Origin: Phoenix dactylifera | Taxonomy: Eukaryota > Streptophyta > Magnoliopsida > Arecales > Arecaceae | Assembly: GCF_009389715.1 (NCBI RefSeq) | Contig: NC_052407.1 | Span: forward strand, 806,001 to 870,000 | DNA length: 64,000 nt | Reading direction: 5' to 3' | Shown here: in pieces, positions 12,761 to 25,075 of the stretch | Layout: the number at the start of each line of letters is the position of its first letter | Position numbering within the stretch: position 1 is the first letter of the stretch | Position numbers and translations under genes: made by a program | The notes under the pieces: generated by a model | Databases searched by the model: none | Told to the model about the DNA's origin: nothing | Seen by the model: the letters and a program-made list of their open reading frames with translations, nothing else

Positions 12761-14275
12761 GTGCAGTAGGTATGATCCGGCCAAAAATCATCCAGTTCAG
12801 GAACTTCAGCTCAAACAGTTCAGCTTGAATATTTGTGCCTTGTAGATGCAGCCACTGCTTTCTGCAAACTTCAACACAGCGACCCTACAGTTTCTGTCAA
12901 AATTTCGGTAATATCTATTCTTTGTGGTATAAATAGCTTATTGTTTGAGTTTTTTCTCATTTTTGCATTTTATTTGTATCAATTTGCGATGTATGTAACG
13001 TCACAGGTTGACCTAATTGTGGCAGTCCATGACTTGCTTGCGGAGTATGGGGTCTGCTGTGCTGGTAAGGATGGTGAAGGGGAGGATGGGACATTTCTCA
13101 AGTTTGCAATAAAGCATCTATTGGCCTTAGATGTAAAACTGAACTTGCTGAATGGTAAGTTTTATTTGGAAATCAGGCAAAAGGGATAAGTTGGATTCTC
13201 ATGGTAACATTGAAAACCATCTCTGACTGAGTCAAAGCTGAATTCTGCATTTTTTTTAGGTACAAACAGTAAGGAAGAAATTGCATCTCCATACAAGAAT
13301 GCCCTAGAAGACATGATTCCTTATCATCTCTGTGGTCATGAAGAACAAGATAAGGTTGAGGAGGAACAAGAAACTGGGAAGAATGCTACAGATGGTAAGT
13401 CTGATTCATCTAGAGGGCAACGCAAAAACAAAACTCTTGCTGATGTTGGTAGTCTTGTGGTGGTTGTAGAAATAGAGTAAATGGAGTTGGGTATTGATAA
13501 TGCTTTGGGCCAGAGCTTTTTCTGCTTATATGGTCTCCAAATAAATCCAGATTCATCCAGCGAAGATGACCTAGCCATACATAAAAATGCTAGTCCTGGA
13601 GATTACCAAACCAATGAGCAATGTGCTGATGTATTTCAATACATTTTACCATATGCAAGAGCTCTATCAGTGAGTAGCTGAATTCCTGTGTTCCTTTGTT
13701 AACTCTTATGTATATATATGACATCAGACGCATATGAATTAATATTATATCTTTTGTGCTTTTGGCCTCAAATTCTTTCATCTGTCTCATAGAGCTGGAT
13801 TGGTTAAACTCCGAAGGGCGCTGAGGGCTATATGCAAACACTTCCCGCAGCCACCTGACAATAAGCTGACAATGCGATTGATAACCTCTTAGATGGTCCT
13901 GAGTTATGTCAGAATAAGCTCTGGAAATATGAATCCAATGGAAGTCAGGAGTCTGTCTTGAATTTGTTCAGCAATGGAAGAGACCCTGAAACATTCAAGA
14001 AATTATCAGTAAAAAATCAGTTGCCAGGTTTGTCTAACATCTGACTCCATTTCTGCAAGTATTCAATCAGTTTGATACACAATTTTAATTAATGAACTTA
14101 ATGCTATGCTTTGATGGATGATTGCAGCCCTGAGCCATACTTAGAAGTTTATAGCAACTTGTATTATTCCATAGCCCAGGCTGAAGCGATAGGTGCTCCT
14201 GATAAATATCCTGGTTTTGTACTCAAAAAAGAAGGTGAAGAATTTGTTGAGCAAAATGCTTATCTTCCAACTTCC

Positions 14276-16243
14276 TGGAGAATACAGCTTGGGTTTAAGG
14301 TTTTGGATGAAAACTTTTGGGATGCTCATGTGGAGTGGGATATATTAGATTGGACTTCAAAGGAAAACTAGATTGTGTTATATATGAGGACACAATGAAA
14401 CAAATAATTGAATTACATATATGCTTACATGTAGATGCACACCTGTGCATCCACACCCAATAGGTGACAACCTGGTAAAAATTTTGTGGATGATGATGAC
14501 ACCCCGGTGAGATGCACATGCCAATAGGCACAGCAGCCCTTGCATCATACAGGTTAGGCATTGCTTAAGCACTCTTAAGATCATCTGCTGCTTCCCAGCA
14601 GCAACAGTTTCCCTCGCAGCCGTCTAACACACAACAATCGACTTATTTATGAAAGCATGCGCCTATGAGGAATGAACTTTAAATTATCAACTTTGCAGAT
14701 TCAATATTTTCATCTGAAGAACTAAAATATAAATTTAGATCTTAGAACATTCCCTGTTTCTACTTTTCTCAAATACAAGATGGCATTGTAAAGTTGTCTT
14801 CTTGAGCTTCCTAGATACTTTGCTACCTAAGTCTGGGCAAATAATGAAACGTAACAGGATCTTGCTTGTGTATGGCTTTGAAATGTAAGACATCCAAATT
14901 TTTCAATTTTTGGAAAATTATTTTTTTCTAATTTCTAACTATGAAGATTTGATGAGATACATACAAGATCTTTCTTACTTTGTGCAAGTTTAATCAGCAA
15001 TATAAAATACTGGTAAAAAATGTACCTCTTCGGCTGCATTTCTTAAGAAAGGATGAAGTGCATCCAGTTCTTGTTGGACTTACAGAATCCAAGTTAAAGC
15101 TTGTCAGAGGTGCAATTATAACTGAATTACCTAAATATTCATTAAAGTTAACACATCTAACCAATCTTAGTCTGACTAGAATCACAAAACTGTTGAAACT
15201 CCCCAAACTTTTAAACTTTTTCATATCGGTTCTAACCAAAACGCAAGATTTGAAGCTTAGTCATGAAAGTTGAAGCACATGAATCCTATTAGAAGTTGAG
15301 CCCATGTTGAAGTGGTCATCTTTTCCTTGGTCTCTGTCTACAGGGCAAAAAGCAGGTTCTAGTTGTTTGGGCAAGAGATCCTCTGCCAGAATGTAGAATA
15401 GGAGTTAGGGTTTTTCCCCAGTCGAAGCTTCTTCGAGCAGAAATACCCATGTAGGCATGGTCGAAGTAATAAGAAGCATGTTGCAGGCACAACTACACAA
15501 GCACCAACTCTGGATCAGATCTGCCGATGATGATCTTTTTTGATAGTTTATGATAGTGAATGGAATCAGTTCATGGGATTCCGATGTATTGTGTATGAAT
15601 CAAGAGAAGTTAATAGGGTGCAAGTCTGTTAGCTCTCGGAGGAAAATTACTTGAAGCATTGGCGCCAGGAATTTGCAACTGCAGCATCCGTCTTGTAGTA
15701 ATTAGTGGATATGCTATGCCTGGTTGGATGTTTTAGAGAAACCCCTTATGTTTGGCATTTACCCTACTAGCTGCTTGGAGAGAGGCATCTAATGGGCCTT
15801 TCGCCTGTTGCCATGAAATTATTGTCACTGTAGTTTTCTTGTCTGTAGTTTCAGTGTCATGGGCAGGGCTGGGTGATACTTTGGGAAGTTAGCAGACATG
15901 CTTTGTTCGACCAACTTTTGTATAAGAATTTAATGTGTGGAATACTGCACTTTTGATAGCTAATCCTTTTGATATATTGGAATTAATATTAAGATTGCAA
16001 TCATGTCATTATTTTTCTTAAAAGTCCAAGTCTTGGCCTCAAAGATTCCACTACTGTCTTTAGCGCATCCAGCGCAGTTCTAGCCATCGATACATCATGC
16101 GGCGGTGCTTCTGCACCTGCAGTGATGCACCTCAAAGTTTTCAACTCATCCATGAATGATGCATCAGGATCAACCATAGGAACATTCAAGCTTCATTCAA
16201 TCACCATTCTCGTGCTCTTTGCTGCAATCAAATTGTAAGAATT
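14276..16243. other. no gene supported
   Basis: Past the end of CABIN1 homology. Short open frames occur on both strands (for example minus 16189-16001, 62 aa) but none matches a family I know, and none has neighbouring exons. Confidence 0.4.
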
Positions 16244-16561
16244 TGTGCAGGCGTGTGTTTAGTCCCACATCGGTTATTCGCTAGATAGATCTTGGTACTT
16301 GTACAGAATCTTGGGTATTTATACAGGATCAAGGAACTCAAATAATATCTTCCGGTTAGTCATTTTGGATGATGTTTTGAATTATTACAAATAGTATGGA
16401 TTCGACCCATAACCTATGTGGATTAGGCGACTCGCGCAGACGTGTGTTTAGTCCCACATCGGTTATTCACTGCGTATATCTTAAGTAATTATATAGGATC
16501 AAGTAATCTAAATAATATCTTTCGACTAACCATTTTGCGTGAGGTCCTAGGTTATTGCACA
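16244..16561 (+). mobile_element. TRIM-A copy 1 (two short LTRs, tiny interior)
   Basis: Two direct copies of a ~130-145-bp repeat (16244-16389 and about 16432-16561) each holding AGTCCCACATCGGTTATTC, TTTATACAGG or ATATAGGATC, and a CATTTTG(G/C)(A/G)TGA(G/T)GT block. Between them are ~45 bp starting AATAGTATGGATTCGACCC, a decayed version of the interior seen in copy 2. No coding capacity. Fits a terminal-repeat retrotransposon in miniature. Confidence 0.7.
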
Positions 16562-17219
16562 AACACTCAAAATTTTTTGAACAGTGCTGGAGCTTTCAAT
16601 ATCTTTGGCACCCTTGAGGGGCTATTTGGTGGGATTAGTTCAATTTAGAGACCACCATAAAGCCTGATTTTGTGCAAAAATAGTTTTACGAAAAGTGCAT
16701 GGGCAGCCTGCTCTTCATTTAACTCTTATCTATTTCAGGCTTTGCATTCTAGGGAAGCTCGAAAACAGTGTCCATGATGAGCCCCAAAGCTCCACGCCTG
16801 AATTTTCGCTGCATAAGAGTTTGCCCCGTCTTATTCAAGTTGATCATTTGGTTCATTAGCTGAAACTGTGGCTACGATCCAGCGGAATCTTGGCACATTG
16901 CAATGTGTCCGTTACCAGTCTGCCAGTGATCTGGGCACATGAGAGTCGCAGGCGTGGCTACAAGAGTGTGGTGGGGCTTGTCCTTTTTTAGCCTCCGTAC
17001 TGCCTTAAAACGTTTAAATGGGCAGGGCCCGTCCAACCGAGACTCACAAGCTTGGTGTGACGAAGTGGGCCTTCCCTATGCTCTAGCTATAAAAACTATT
17101 TATTGGGATGTGGGTTGTACCATCTTGGCTTTGCACAAGGCACGGAGAAACAAGCTCGGACCCAATTTCCAGGCATCCAAGGCCTTGGATGGTGGGGTTG
17201 GTCATTGGCTCGTCATTTT
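16562..17219. other. spacer between TRIM-A copies
   Basis: Moderately GC-rich, no gene recognised. Confidence 0.4.
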
Positions 17220-17645
17220 TGTGAGAACTCGTACAAATATATTTTTAGTTCCACATCGATTATTTGCTGGGTAGATCTTGGATACTTATATAGAATCAAT
17301 GAATTCAAATAATACCTTTTGGCTAGTCATTTTGGATAAGGTCCTGAATTGTTACAAATAGTATCAGAGCGAACCCGACTCATAACCTATGTGGATTAAG
17401 AAACACTGCAGCATGAATCCATGAGGGCTGATCATGAGCCGATCGTGGTATTTGTGATTAGATTTGAATGGATTTGACTTTTAGCTTGACGAGGACGCCA
17501 AGACTTAAAAAGAGAGTATATGTGAGGATCCGTGCGGACGTGTATTTAGTCCCACATCGGTTATTTACTGGATAGATTTTGGGTACTTATATAGGATCAA
17601 CGAACTCAAATAATAACTTCCGACTAGCCATTTTGGGTGAGGTTC
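17220..17645 (+). mobile_element. TRIM-A copy 2 with primer-binding site
   Basis: Left LTR 17220-17356 begins TGTGAG and ends GTTACA. It is followed by AATAGTATCAGAGC, a near match to the initiator-Met tRNA primer-binding site (TGGTATCAGAGC), then a ~165-bp non-coding interior ending in a purine tract (AAAAAGAGAG), then a right LTR from 17521 (TGTGAGGATCC...) cut short at about 17645. Both LTRs contain RTCCCACATCG and a TATATAG box. Confidence 0.8.
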
Positions 17646-18387
17646 GGTGATGGATACTGCGGTCCTCTCTTGTTTTGGTTTGTTTCCATGGTTGAGTTCG
17701 TCCCAGACTAAGGTACCCCATCTTAATCATGCTTCAGAAATGAAGTGGGTGTGCTGTAACAAGGTGACCCAGGGCCAACATAATAAAGCCACCACTAAAT
17801 TAGAATCAATGCTTCTGAAGAAAGGAATAAAATGCTGGTGATGAAAAGTGTAAAGGTGAGTCATCTTACTACTCATAACAAAGCAAAGATGATGCTCGAA
17901 ACTACTATAAACTGCACCTTGGTAAAGCAAGATCTAGAATAGTTTTAAGGACCTAGGCTTATGATGTAAAACAGTTCCACGTCACATTATACCTCAGCCT
18001 TAAAGGCCTAAACGCCCTTTCCAGGAATTCTAGTTGAACTCAGCATAGCACTTCCTACTGGTATTTGTGTTTTGTTGAGAATGCTAGTAGTATCTGATAT
18101 TGAAGGTCGCATGACAAGCACTTCTGATTTCTTGTTACCAAAAAACCATTCTTTTTCATCAGGCCAAGCTTGATAAACTGAAATAGTCTGCAATCAACGC
18201 AGACAGGAAGACAACTGCAATGTTTGTCATCTATGCATGCACCCAAAACAATATACCCTGCTTAACAACCACAGTTCTGGGAAGAAGAAACACATCCCCG
18301 AAGTACAAAACTCCCCCTAGGTGGGATGGGAAGGAAATGGCCTTAATTCACAAGCGGTGTATATCTACAGAACCCCGCTCCACCGGC
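17646..18387. other. 3' flank of the receptor-kinase gene
   Basis: No gene supported; should contain the kinase 3' UTR, transcribed leftward. Confidence 0.5.
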
Positions 18388-21300
18388 TTAAATGTCCAAG
18401 TGAGGCTCGTAGTAATCACTCAGGCAGGGCGACATAATCTCCTCCTCCAGCATTTTTAATACCCTGTTCATAGAAGGTCGATCATCTGGATTTGCCTCGG
18501 TGCACATTGCAGCTATATCGAGAATTGCTTCGACTGCTTCGGCATCCACATTACCACACCTCTCGTCAACAATTTCTTCCAACCGATGCTCTCCTGATAA
18601 CGTGTTCAGCTGCAACACTTGGAACATTAAAAGATGGAAGAAAGAAAGAAATACAATGGAAAAAAAATATATGAGAAATGTAGGGATTACTCACCCAGCC
18701 AACAATATTCAGGCCCCTTCTGACGAAGGATGGATCTATAGGCCTCCTTCCAGTGACTAACTCTAACAAGAGCACGCCAAAGCTATAGACATCTGATTTC
18801 TCCGTTGCATGTCCATTTTGCAGGTATTCTGTTGCACATAATGTAATATGAATGTCCACAATCACTAGATGAACCTACGAACTGATCAGTGAGATAGGAG
18901 CTTTTTTTTTTTTAATGTCCATAGGTTCAATAATAATTTTGGATGTACTAAGTAGATTGTTTTGAGAACTTGACATCACCGGCAAAATTTGATATGTGAG
19001 ACAGAGTAATGGTGCAGGTAGATAAATTTATGAAAGTTGTTAACAAACCTGGTGCCAGATAGCCAAAAGTACCAGCCACAACCGTCGTAATGTGTGCATC
19101 ATCGTCTACAAGAAGCTTGGAAAGACCAAAATCTGACACATGAGGCTCCAGGCTTCTATCTAGTAGAATATTGCTGGATTTTATGTCTCTATGCACTATC
19201 CCAGGAGAGCAATCATGGTGCAAATATTCCAGCCCTCTGGCGGAGCCAAGGGCAATTTTCATCCGTGCATTCCAGTTCAAGGGCTGTTCATCTTGCCCAT
19301 GTTCTGAATGTATAGAAATGTAAAGCACAAGTTAGTAATAGAAGGGAATAAATTTCGCCAAGCTCTCTATATGGTTGACTGCTGATTTTCATGCAGACAT
19401 AGGTAATAGAGGATAGGTGGAAGTGATATAAATATTATGAAGGTTTTGATCACCAATGGAAAATGTATATAGTTACTGATGCATGTATAGTAATCTCAGG
19501 TTGTCTATTAGTATTACTTTTACACTAAAAATAACTAAAAACAGGTAATTGTTCTGAAAAATAAAACTAATGCTTCAGTCATGGAACCTACCATGCAGAT
19601 AGTGGTCTAAGCTGCCCAAAGCCAAATAATCATATATGAGGAGTTTGGCTGAAGGGAGCCTGCAATAGCCTCGCAGATTAGCAAGGTTGATGTGTTTGAT
19701 GCTGCCCAGAATCTCGAGTTCCCTCTCAAAAATCTGATCAGATCCATCACGGTTCCGATCAATCCTCTTGACAGCAAATACATTATTATCATCCATCACC
19801 ATCTTGTAGACAGTACCAAATCCACCTGATCCAACAATATCCTCTTCATCGAGTAGCTCCAGCTTTTTTATGATCTCCCCGGATGAATATGGAAGGTTTC
19901 CATGGAAAGTGATAAGCTTGGTACCTACTTTGAAAGAATATCAAATAACTTAGGGAGCTCGTAGGAGACTGAGGGAAGAAGGGACAGAGGAGATTATATA
20001 GCTTACCAATATCTTGAACAAGTTGTTTATCCACTTTTGAGTATTTGCCTCCTACCTTTCCCTTTCTTGACAGTAAACAGATCCAAAGGAAACCAAGGAC
20101 TGCAACTAATGCCAGGGCCATTGTAGACATAGCACCTATTATAATCCCATTAAGAAAATGTGTCGTTCGTTTTGGAGCAATCTGTGGGATCCCTGATGAT
20201 TTAACTCCAAGAAAGATCGGAAACTGCAATCAGTATATTAAATAACAAGGTACTTCATCCTTCTCTACTCATAATAAAGTTAGAACCGTTCTCTATCGTC
20301 ATTCTCAACTGTTAATAAACTCCAAATCAAAACTTGCCTGGTGAAGCAAAAGAATCCGGGTGCGGAAGCACTGCAGGAAAGCCCATTGAACCACGACATA
20401 GTTTCTGGATTGGCAAGCCACATAGCTCTAAATTTCCAACGAACCTGCATCAACTTTGCACCATTATAACAACTCCAAGGAGGTATTAAGGACTAACATA
20501 CATCCAATCCCTCGCATATCGAAATTACTTTATGACCTATTGAAAATGATGATCAATCTTATATGAATGCATAAAAAGGCACTCATCATCTATGTTGCTA
20601 GGCAAGTGGGAGAGCAGGGATGCAACTTACGAGGTATTCCTGAAAGTGCCTAGTATTCCAACATCTGGAATTTCGCCAGAAAAGAAGTTGGTGGATAAGT
20701 TTCTGCAACAGAAGGAACCACAAGATTCCACAATCAAAATGCAAAGCTAGCACATATAGTATTATTCTAGATCGGCTAACATAGAATAAGATTAAATGAG
20801 ATCGTTTTCTAAACTTACAGAAAACGCAAATGGGTGAGACGACCGATTGAGGGAGGTATTGTTCCCCTCAGTAGATTGCTCGACAAATCCCTGCATTTAA
20901 CATCCAATCAACAGAAATTAAGAGAAAAGATATTAAAGCAGAACAAAAAAAAGGGCCCAGAAGTTAGAGAACATACATGATGGAAAGATGAGTAAGCTCT
21001 CCAATCTCCGGAGGAATACTGCCTTGTAGGTAATTAGCTCTCAGATACCTTCACAAACAGGGGAATACAGTTTTTGCAAACAATCAAATGAGAAATACTA
21101 AGCGCAAATAAATACTACAAAAATAGGAAAGAGATAGAAAAAAAATACAGTGCTCTTAGCTCGGTGCAGTTTCTGATCTCAGCCGGAATAGGTCCATGCA
21201 AGCTATTCTGATGAAGAGCTCTGCAAAGTCTCGTTAACAAAACCAGTAGAAAGATGAGGCCTTTAGCTCATTTTCACAAGAAAGATGAGACCTTTAAGTA

Positions 21301-21837
21301 TTTTAACCATCTCTTCCTTCAACCATCCAGGCATGCTCGGGAGACGGAGGGAAAAATTGGAAAGGCTTAAAGTCTTACAGTCTCTGCAGCCTCTGGAGCT
21401 TGCCGATGCTTGGCGAGATGATGCCTCCGAGCTGCATGTAAGGTAGATTTCTGCGGCGGAGTAGAGTTGATATAAGAGACGAAGAGAAAAGGAGAGTAGA
21501 GGAAGAGAAGAAAGAGCTAGGATTACAGACATGGACCGAACTCTAAGGTCGGGGAAATGGCAGGTGATGCCGGTCCAGCCACAGGGGTTTGGGTCAGCCC
21601 GCCGCCAGCTCCGCAGGATCCGCTTCGTGTCATTGAACGCCGCCTTTAGCTCCAGCAGTGCTTCTCCTAAGTTTCCCAGAAGGCAATGGATTAACTACAG
21701 TGAATAGAGGAGGCAAAAGGAAAGATCTTTGCCCAAGATTGAAATATTTTGGTACCATCAGGAGTCAAGGCCGAAGCGGAAGAGACCAGAAGAACGAAGC
21801 AAAGCGATGCAGAGAGAGCCCAAATCCGCAAAGACAT
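18388..21837 (-). CDS. LRR receptor-like Ser/Thr kinase, At5g62710-like
   Basis: Thirteen exons on minus: 21837-21756, 21666-21531, 21450-21379, 21220-21149, 21048-20977, 20890-20819, 20702-20631, 20444-20338, 20192-20007, 19924-19592, 19303-19049, 18828-18695, 18609-18388. The frame is unbroken for 1815 bp, 604 aa. Residues 1-23 are a signal peptide ([20 protein letters not shown]); 24-70 the LRR N-cap with [16 protein letters not shown]; five 72-bp exons encode one LRR each; a membrane helix lies at ~244-266; the kinase has GSGGFG at 322-327, Lys343 in AVK, HRD at 439-441, DFG at 459-461 and APE at 485-487, so it should be an active RD kinase. The C-terminus [12 protein letters not shown] matches the At5g62710 clade, close to FEI1/FEI2. 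Intron 8 uses a GC donor (CCAG|GCAAGT). Ligand unknown; acts at the plasma membrane. Confidence 0.93.
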
Positions 21838-21910
21838 TTGTCTCCCTCACCACGGACTCTTCTTGCTTGCAGGGGAGGCCAGAGGTAGAGATGAGCAATG
21901 TAGAACAAAG

Positions 21911-22013
21911 GGGGAGAGAGAGAGAGAGAGAGAGAGAGGAGGAGGAAAAGAGGAACAGATAAGAGCTATAATGGTGGGGGTTACGGGAATTGTCCTTTAA
22001 TTATGAAGACGAA

Positions 22014-22089
<76 letters not shown>
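21911..22089. repeat. (GA)n microsatellites upstream of the kinase ATG
   Basis: GA runs at 21914-21939, 22017-22048 and 22056-22089. Read from the kinase strand these are CT repeats 75-250 bp upstream of the start codon, a usual place for CT tracts in plant 5' UTRs and core promoters. Confidence 0.9.
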
Positions 22090-22093
<4 letters not shown>

Positions 22094-22099
22094 TAAAGG

Positions 22100-22793
22100 G
22101 ACAGGGGAGGCATTTCTCGGCAAGCGTGCGGTTTTATCTGAAAGAAGTAGCCGTTGCATTAAAGATTTCAAAAGAGTCTCCCACCCCTCCAGCACTCGCC
22201 CGTGGGAAGGGACCAAGGGGTAGAGCCGGAGATCAGGGGTTCTGCCGGCTAGTGCCGTCTCTACTCGGAGGCACGTGCCCTGCACGTGAGAAAATAATGT
22301 CTCGTTGTAACTAGCACCGGAATGATGGACCGCGCGCATGTGGATGATGAAGAGCCATGGTCTTGCATAATTGATATGCATCATGGTGAGCAGGACTCGA
22401 GACTTCAGTAGCATTTTATAATTGCTCTCTCCTCTTTAGTCATGTATCATTTTGACTCACAAACATTGCAATTATCTAATAAAGAGAGTTGATAAATTCA
22501 GTTTTATTTTGCATTTGGATAAACAAAGCTGCATTTACTAGTTCTCCTTTTTATTTTCTCATAAAAATAAATTTATTTTAATTGCTGGATTTGGAGAAAT
22601 AGATTCTTGGAAGCCTAATGCTTGCCAAACTTTTCTATCCCTAGCAGAAAATGAGGCAGCTTGTCTCCTTCAGTTATGTATGCTTGATAAGATTCTTCTT
22701 TGCGATAATTATACTTGGATAGTTTAACAATTTTGTCGCACTCCTATTGGTTTTCTTCCACCCAAACTTTTCTATGTCATAGCTGTCACGCCC
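22100..22793. other. upstream region of receptor kinase
   Basis: No gene supported. A 137-codon minus frame here is partly the translated GA repeat and has no family resemblance. Confidence 0.5.
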
Positions 22794-23345
22794 CCGCCTC
22801 CTCAGTGCCCATGTGGGAGCCCCATGAGGAGGGATCGCGGGGCTCCCCTGCCAGATATTGTCCGGTTCCGGAGCTTCACGCAAGCGTCCTTCACCCTTTC
22901 GGTTTTGTTTTCCTCCCAAAATACGTCTGCAGGATTAGGAGACACCCGCCTCATATGCCCAGGCTCTAGAACGAGTCTTTCCGATGTGGGACTATTGGGC
23001 CTCACACCCTTTCCACCATCGGACAAGAGTCGTCCTCGGCTCTGATACCAAATGTCACGCCCCCGCCTCCTCGGGGCACGTGAGGCACGCAGTGCCCATG
23101 TGGGGGCCACATGATGAGGGACCGCGGTGCTCCCTTGCCAGATATTGTCCGGTTCCGGAGCTTCACGCAAGCGTCCTTCACCCCTCTTCGATTTTGTTTT
23201 CCTCCCAAAAACGCGTCTGCAGGATTAGGAGACACCCGCCTCATATGCCCAGGCTCTAGAACGAGTCTTTCCGATGTGAGACTATTGAGCCTCATACCTT
23301 TTTCACCATCGGACAAGAGCCGTCTTCGGCTCTGATACCACTAAA

Positions 23346-24890
23346 TGTCACGCCCCAAATCCGGATCATGACACGGTCGTGCTATTGCAATCTTATGCAC
23401 ACAATAACACGAAGCCACTTAAAATTTCATAATAAAAATAAATAGTTTCATTTACTAATGTTATAACATTATTCATGAAGTTGGAACAATACAGAGCTTC
23501 TAAAATTTAATTATTACATAACGTTTTCAGTTACCCCAACCCTGAATAACACCAAGCTTCCTGCTCCTAGTAGTCTTATTCCTCTGTAGAAAAAGTAAAT
23601 AAAAAGATATGAGCTACACAGCTCAGTAAGTAACCAAGTACTATCTTATTGGATCAAGCATAATTATGCCAATGCAGTGTTTAAGAAGCTAACAGTTATG
23701 GCAAAATAAAGCATTTTATAGATGATATACACAAATCAGGTTATAAAGCAATGCATGTTCTATCAATGAAAGTTCATAAATATGAATATGCATCATATAA
23801 AATTCTTGCCATTATTCATGCTTTGAAATCCATAATTGCCATTATTCATGCTTTGAAAACCATGCTCTCAGATGGTAGTTCAGCTATGGTCACTATTATT
23901 ACCCATGACAGGGCCGTAATTTTACCAACTACTATTACTAGTTGGCGGGGCCATATGCCGAGCTATTATAACCCGCTGGCGAGGGCCATAATCTTTGCCA
24001 AGTATTATTCCCCATTGGCAGGGTCTACACCAAGCTATTAAACCCGCTGGCGAGGGCCGTATGCCGAGCTATTATAACCCGCTGGCAAGGGCCATCTGCC
24101 GAGCTATTATAACCCGCTGGCGAGGGCCGTACATAGCAATCTGAGAGTTCATAAATCATTATTCTTTTTTTTCATAAATCATAATCATCATAATAGGTTG
24201 GAAAATGATAAATGACATCATATAATTTAAAATGCATAAATATGCCTCAAATATCATTTTTCATGCAGTTTATCATAATCATAATTTCATAACTCATACA
24301 CCATCAAATATTCATGAAGGATGCTCTTTAATCAAATTCATGGATCATATGCAATCATATACTTGATCCTAATTTTGAGAAAATACATCATATCAAATAC
24401 AATTTCATAATTTCATACTTACAATTAAACAATTTGAAATCAATAAGATTGTGCCAGGGTTACTTACTGCAATTTGCTTTCCAATTTCTTACGTCCGGGT
24501 GACAAATTCTTGATCACCTAAATTAATCACATAAGGGTCACATTAATCCCTATTTATTTCATAATTTTCTAATTTATCATAACATAAATTTACTTGCTAG
24601 ATCTCAAGTCCAATTTACCCAATTTGGAGCCCTTGGGCTCGATTTAGAACCAAATTGGGTTCACGTATGTCAATTGGGCTTTTAATTAAAGGATTAGGCT
24701 TGAGTCAGGATCAGCCCGAGGCCAATTTAGTCTCAAATTAGTTGAATTGGGCTTGAATTGGGCCTGATTCATATTCAATTGGATCTGCTGGAACTAACCC
24801 AGCTTAATTGGGTTCGGACTCAAATCAATTTGGGCTTAACTAGTTTCGGATCCGAACCCAGATCCAACCTGTTAGGCCAGATCCGTTAGG
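23346..24890 (-). mobile_element. gypsy-type LTR fragment (minus) inside the composite block
   Basis: Starts TGTCACGCCCC directly after a reversed primer-binding site, as a 5' LTR in minus orientation should. Shares GAGCTACACAGCTCAGTAAG with the LTR pieces at 38080 and 51673. Right edge uncertain; it may run into the pyrimidine tract at 24890-25080. Confidence 0.55.
23935..24132. repeat. ~36-bp minisatellite in LTR
   Basis: About five imperfect units of GCCGAGCTATTATAACCCGC followed by TGGCGAGGGCC(A/G)T. Confidence 0.85.
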
Positions 24891-25075
24891 GTCTTTTCTT
24901 TTTTTTCTTTTTTTTTCTTTCTTTTTCTTTTCTTTTTCTTTTCTCCCCTGTTTCTTTTCTTCTCTTTCTCCTTTTTTTTTTCCTTCCCGAAACTTCTTCT
25001 CCTTCTCTCTTCTTTCTTATTCTTCTTCTCTTCTTTTCATCTCCTTCCCGAAGCTTTCCCTTCCCCATCTTCTCC
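24890..25075. repeat. pyrimidine-rich tract
   Basis: Nearly 190 bp of T and C (CTTTTTCTTT, CTTCTTCTCC). Low complexity; the Lys/Arg frame on minus is an artefact of it. Confidence 0.85.

Larger units (their letters stand above)
10414..14275 (+). pseudogene. decayed downstream exons of CABIN1-like copy
   Basis: Homology to the same protein goes on but in shifting frames with stops. 10429-10826 carries IKVLVPLLLSTKDV then a TAG, further frame changes, and QAYLDCYWRKLQVLTVAAGM, ending at a GT donor at 10827. 12770-12907 (DAATAFCKLQHSDPTVSVK) and 13007-13154 (VDLIVAVHDLLAEYGVCC...KFAIKHLLALD) are separate exons. 13260-13675 holds SPYKNALEDMIPYHLCGHEE, an in-frame TAA at 13478, then [14 protein letters not shown] and [15 protein letters not shown]. 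13795-14030 and 14125-14270 ([33 protein letters not shown]) are the last recognisable pieces; similarity stops near 14270, less than halfway through a normal family member. This marks a 3'-truncated, inactivated copy. Confidence 0.8.

Noticed and set aside
16001-16189. 62-codon minus frame MNVPMVDPDASFMDELKTL...
   Set aside because: Looks protein-like in composition but I know no family and see no adjoining exon; left uncalled.
16939-17274. 111-codon plus frame
   Set aside because: Runs into the TRIM-A LTR and matches no family.
22001-22414. 137-codon minus frame upstream of the receptor kinase
   Set aside because: Half of it is the GA/CT repeat; no family similarity, no splice partners.
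23935-24132. Regular short repeats, considered as CRISPR-like
   Set aside because: Tandem units without unique spacers, in a plant LTR.
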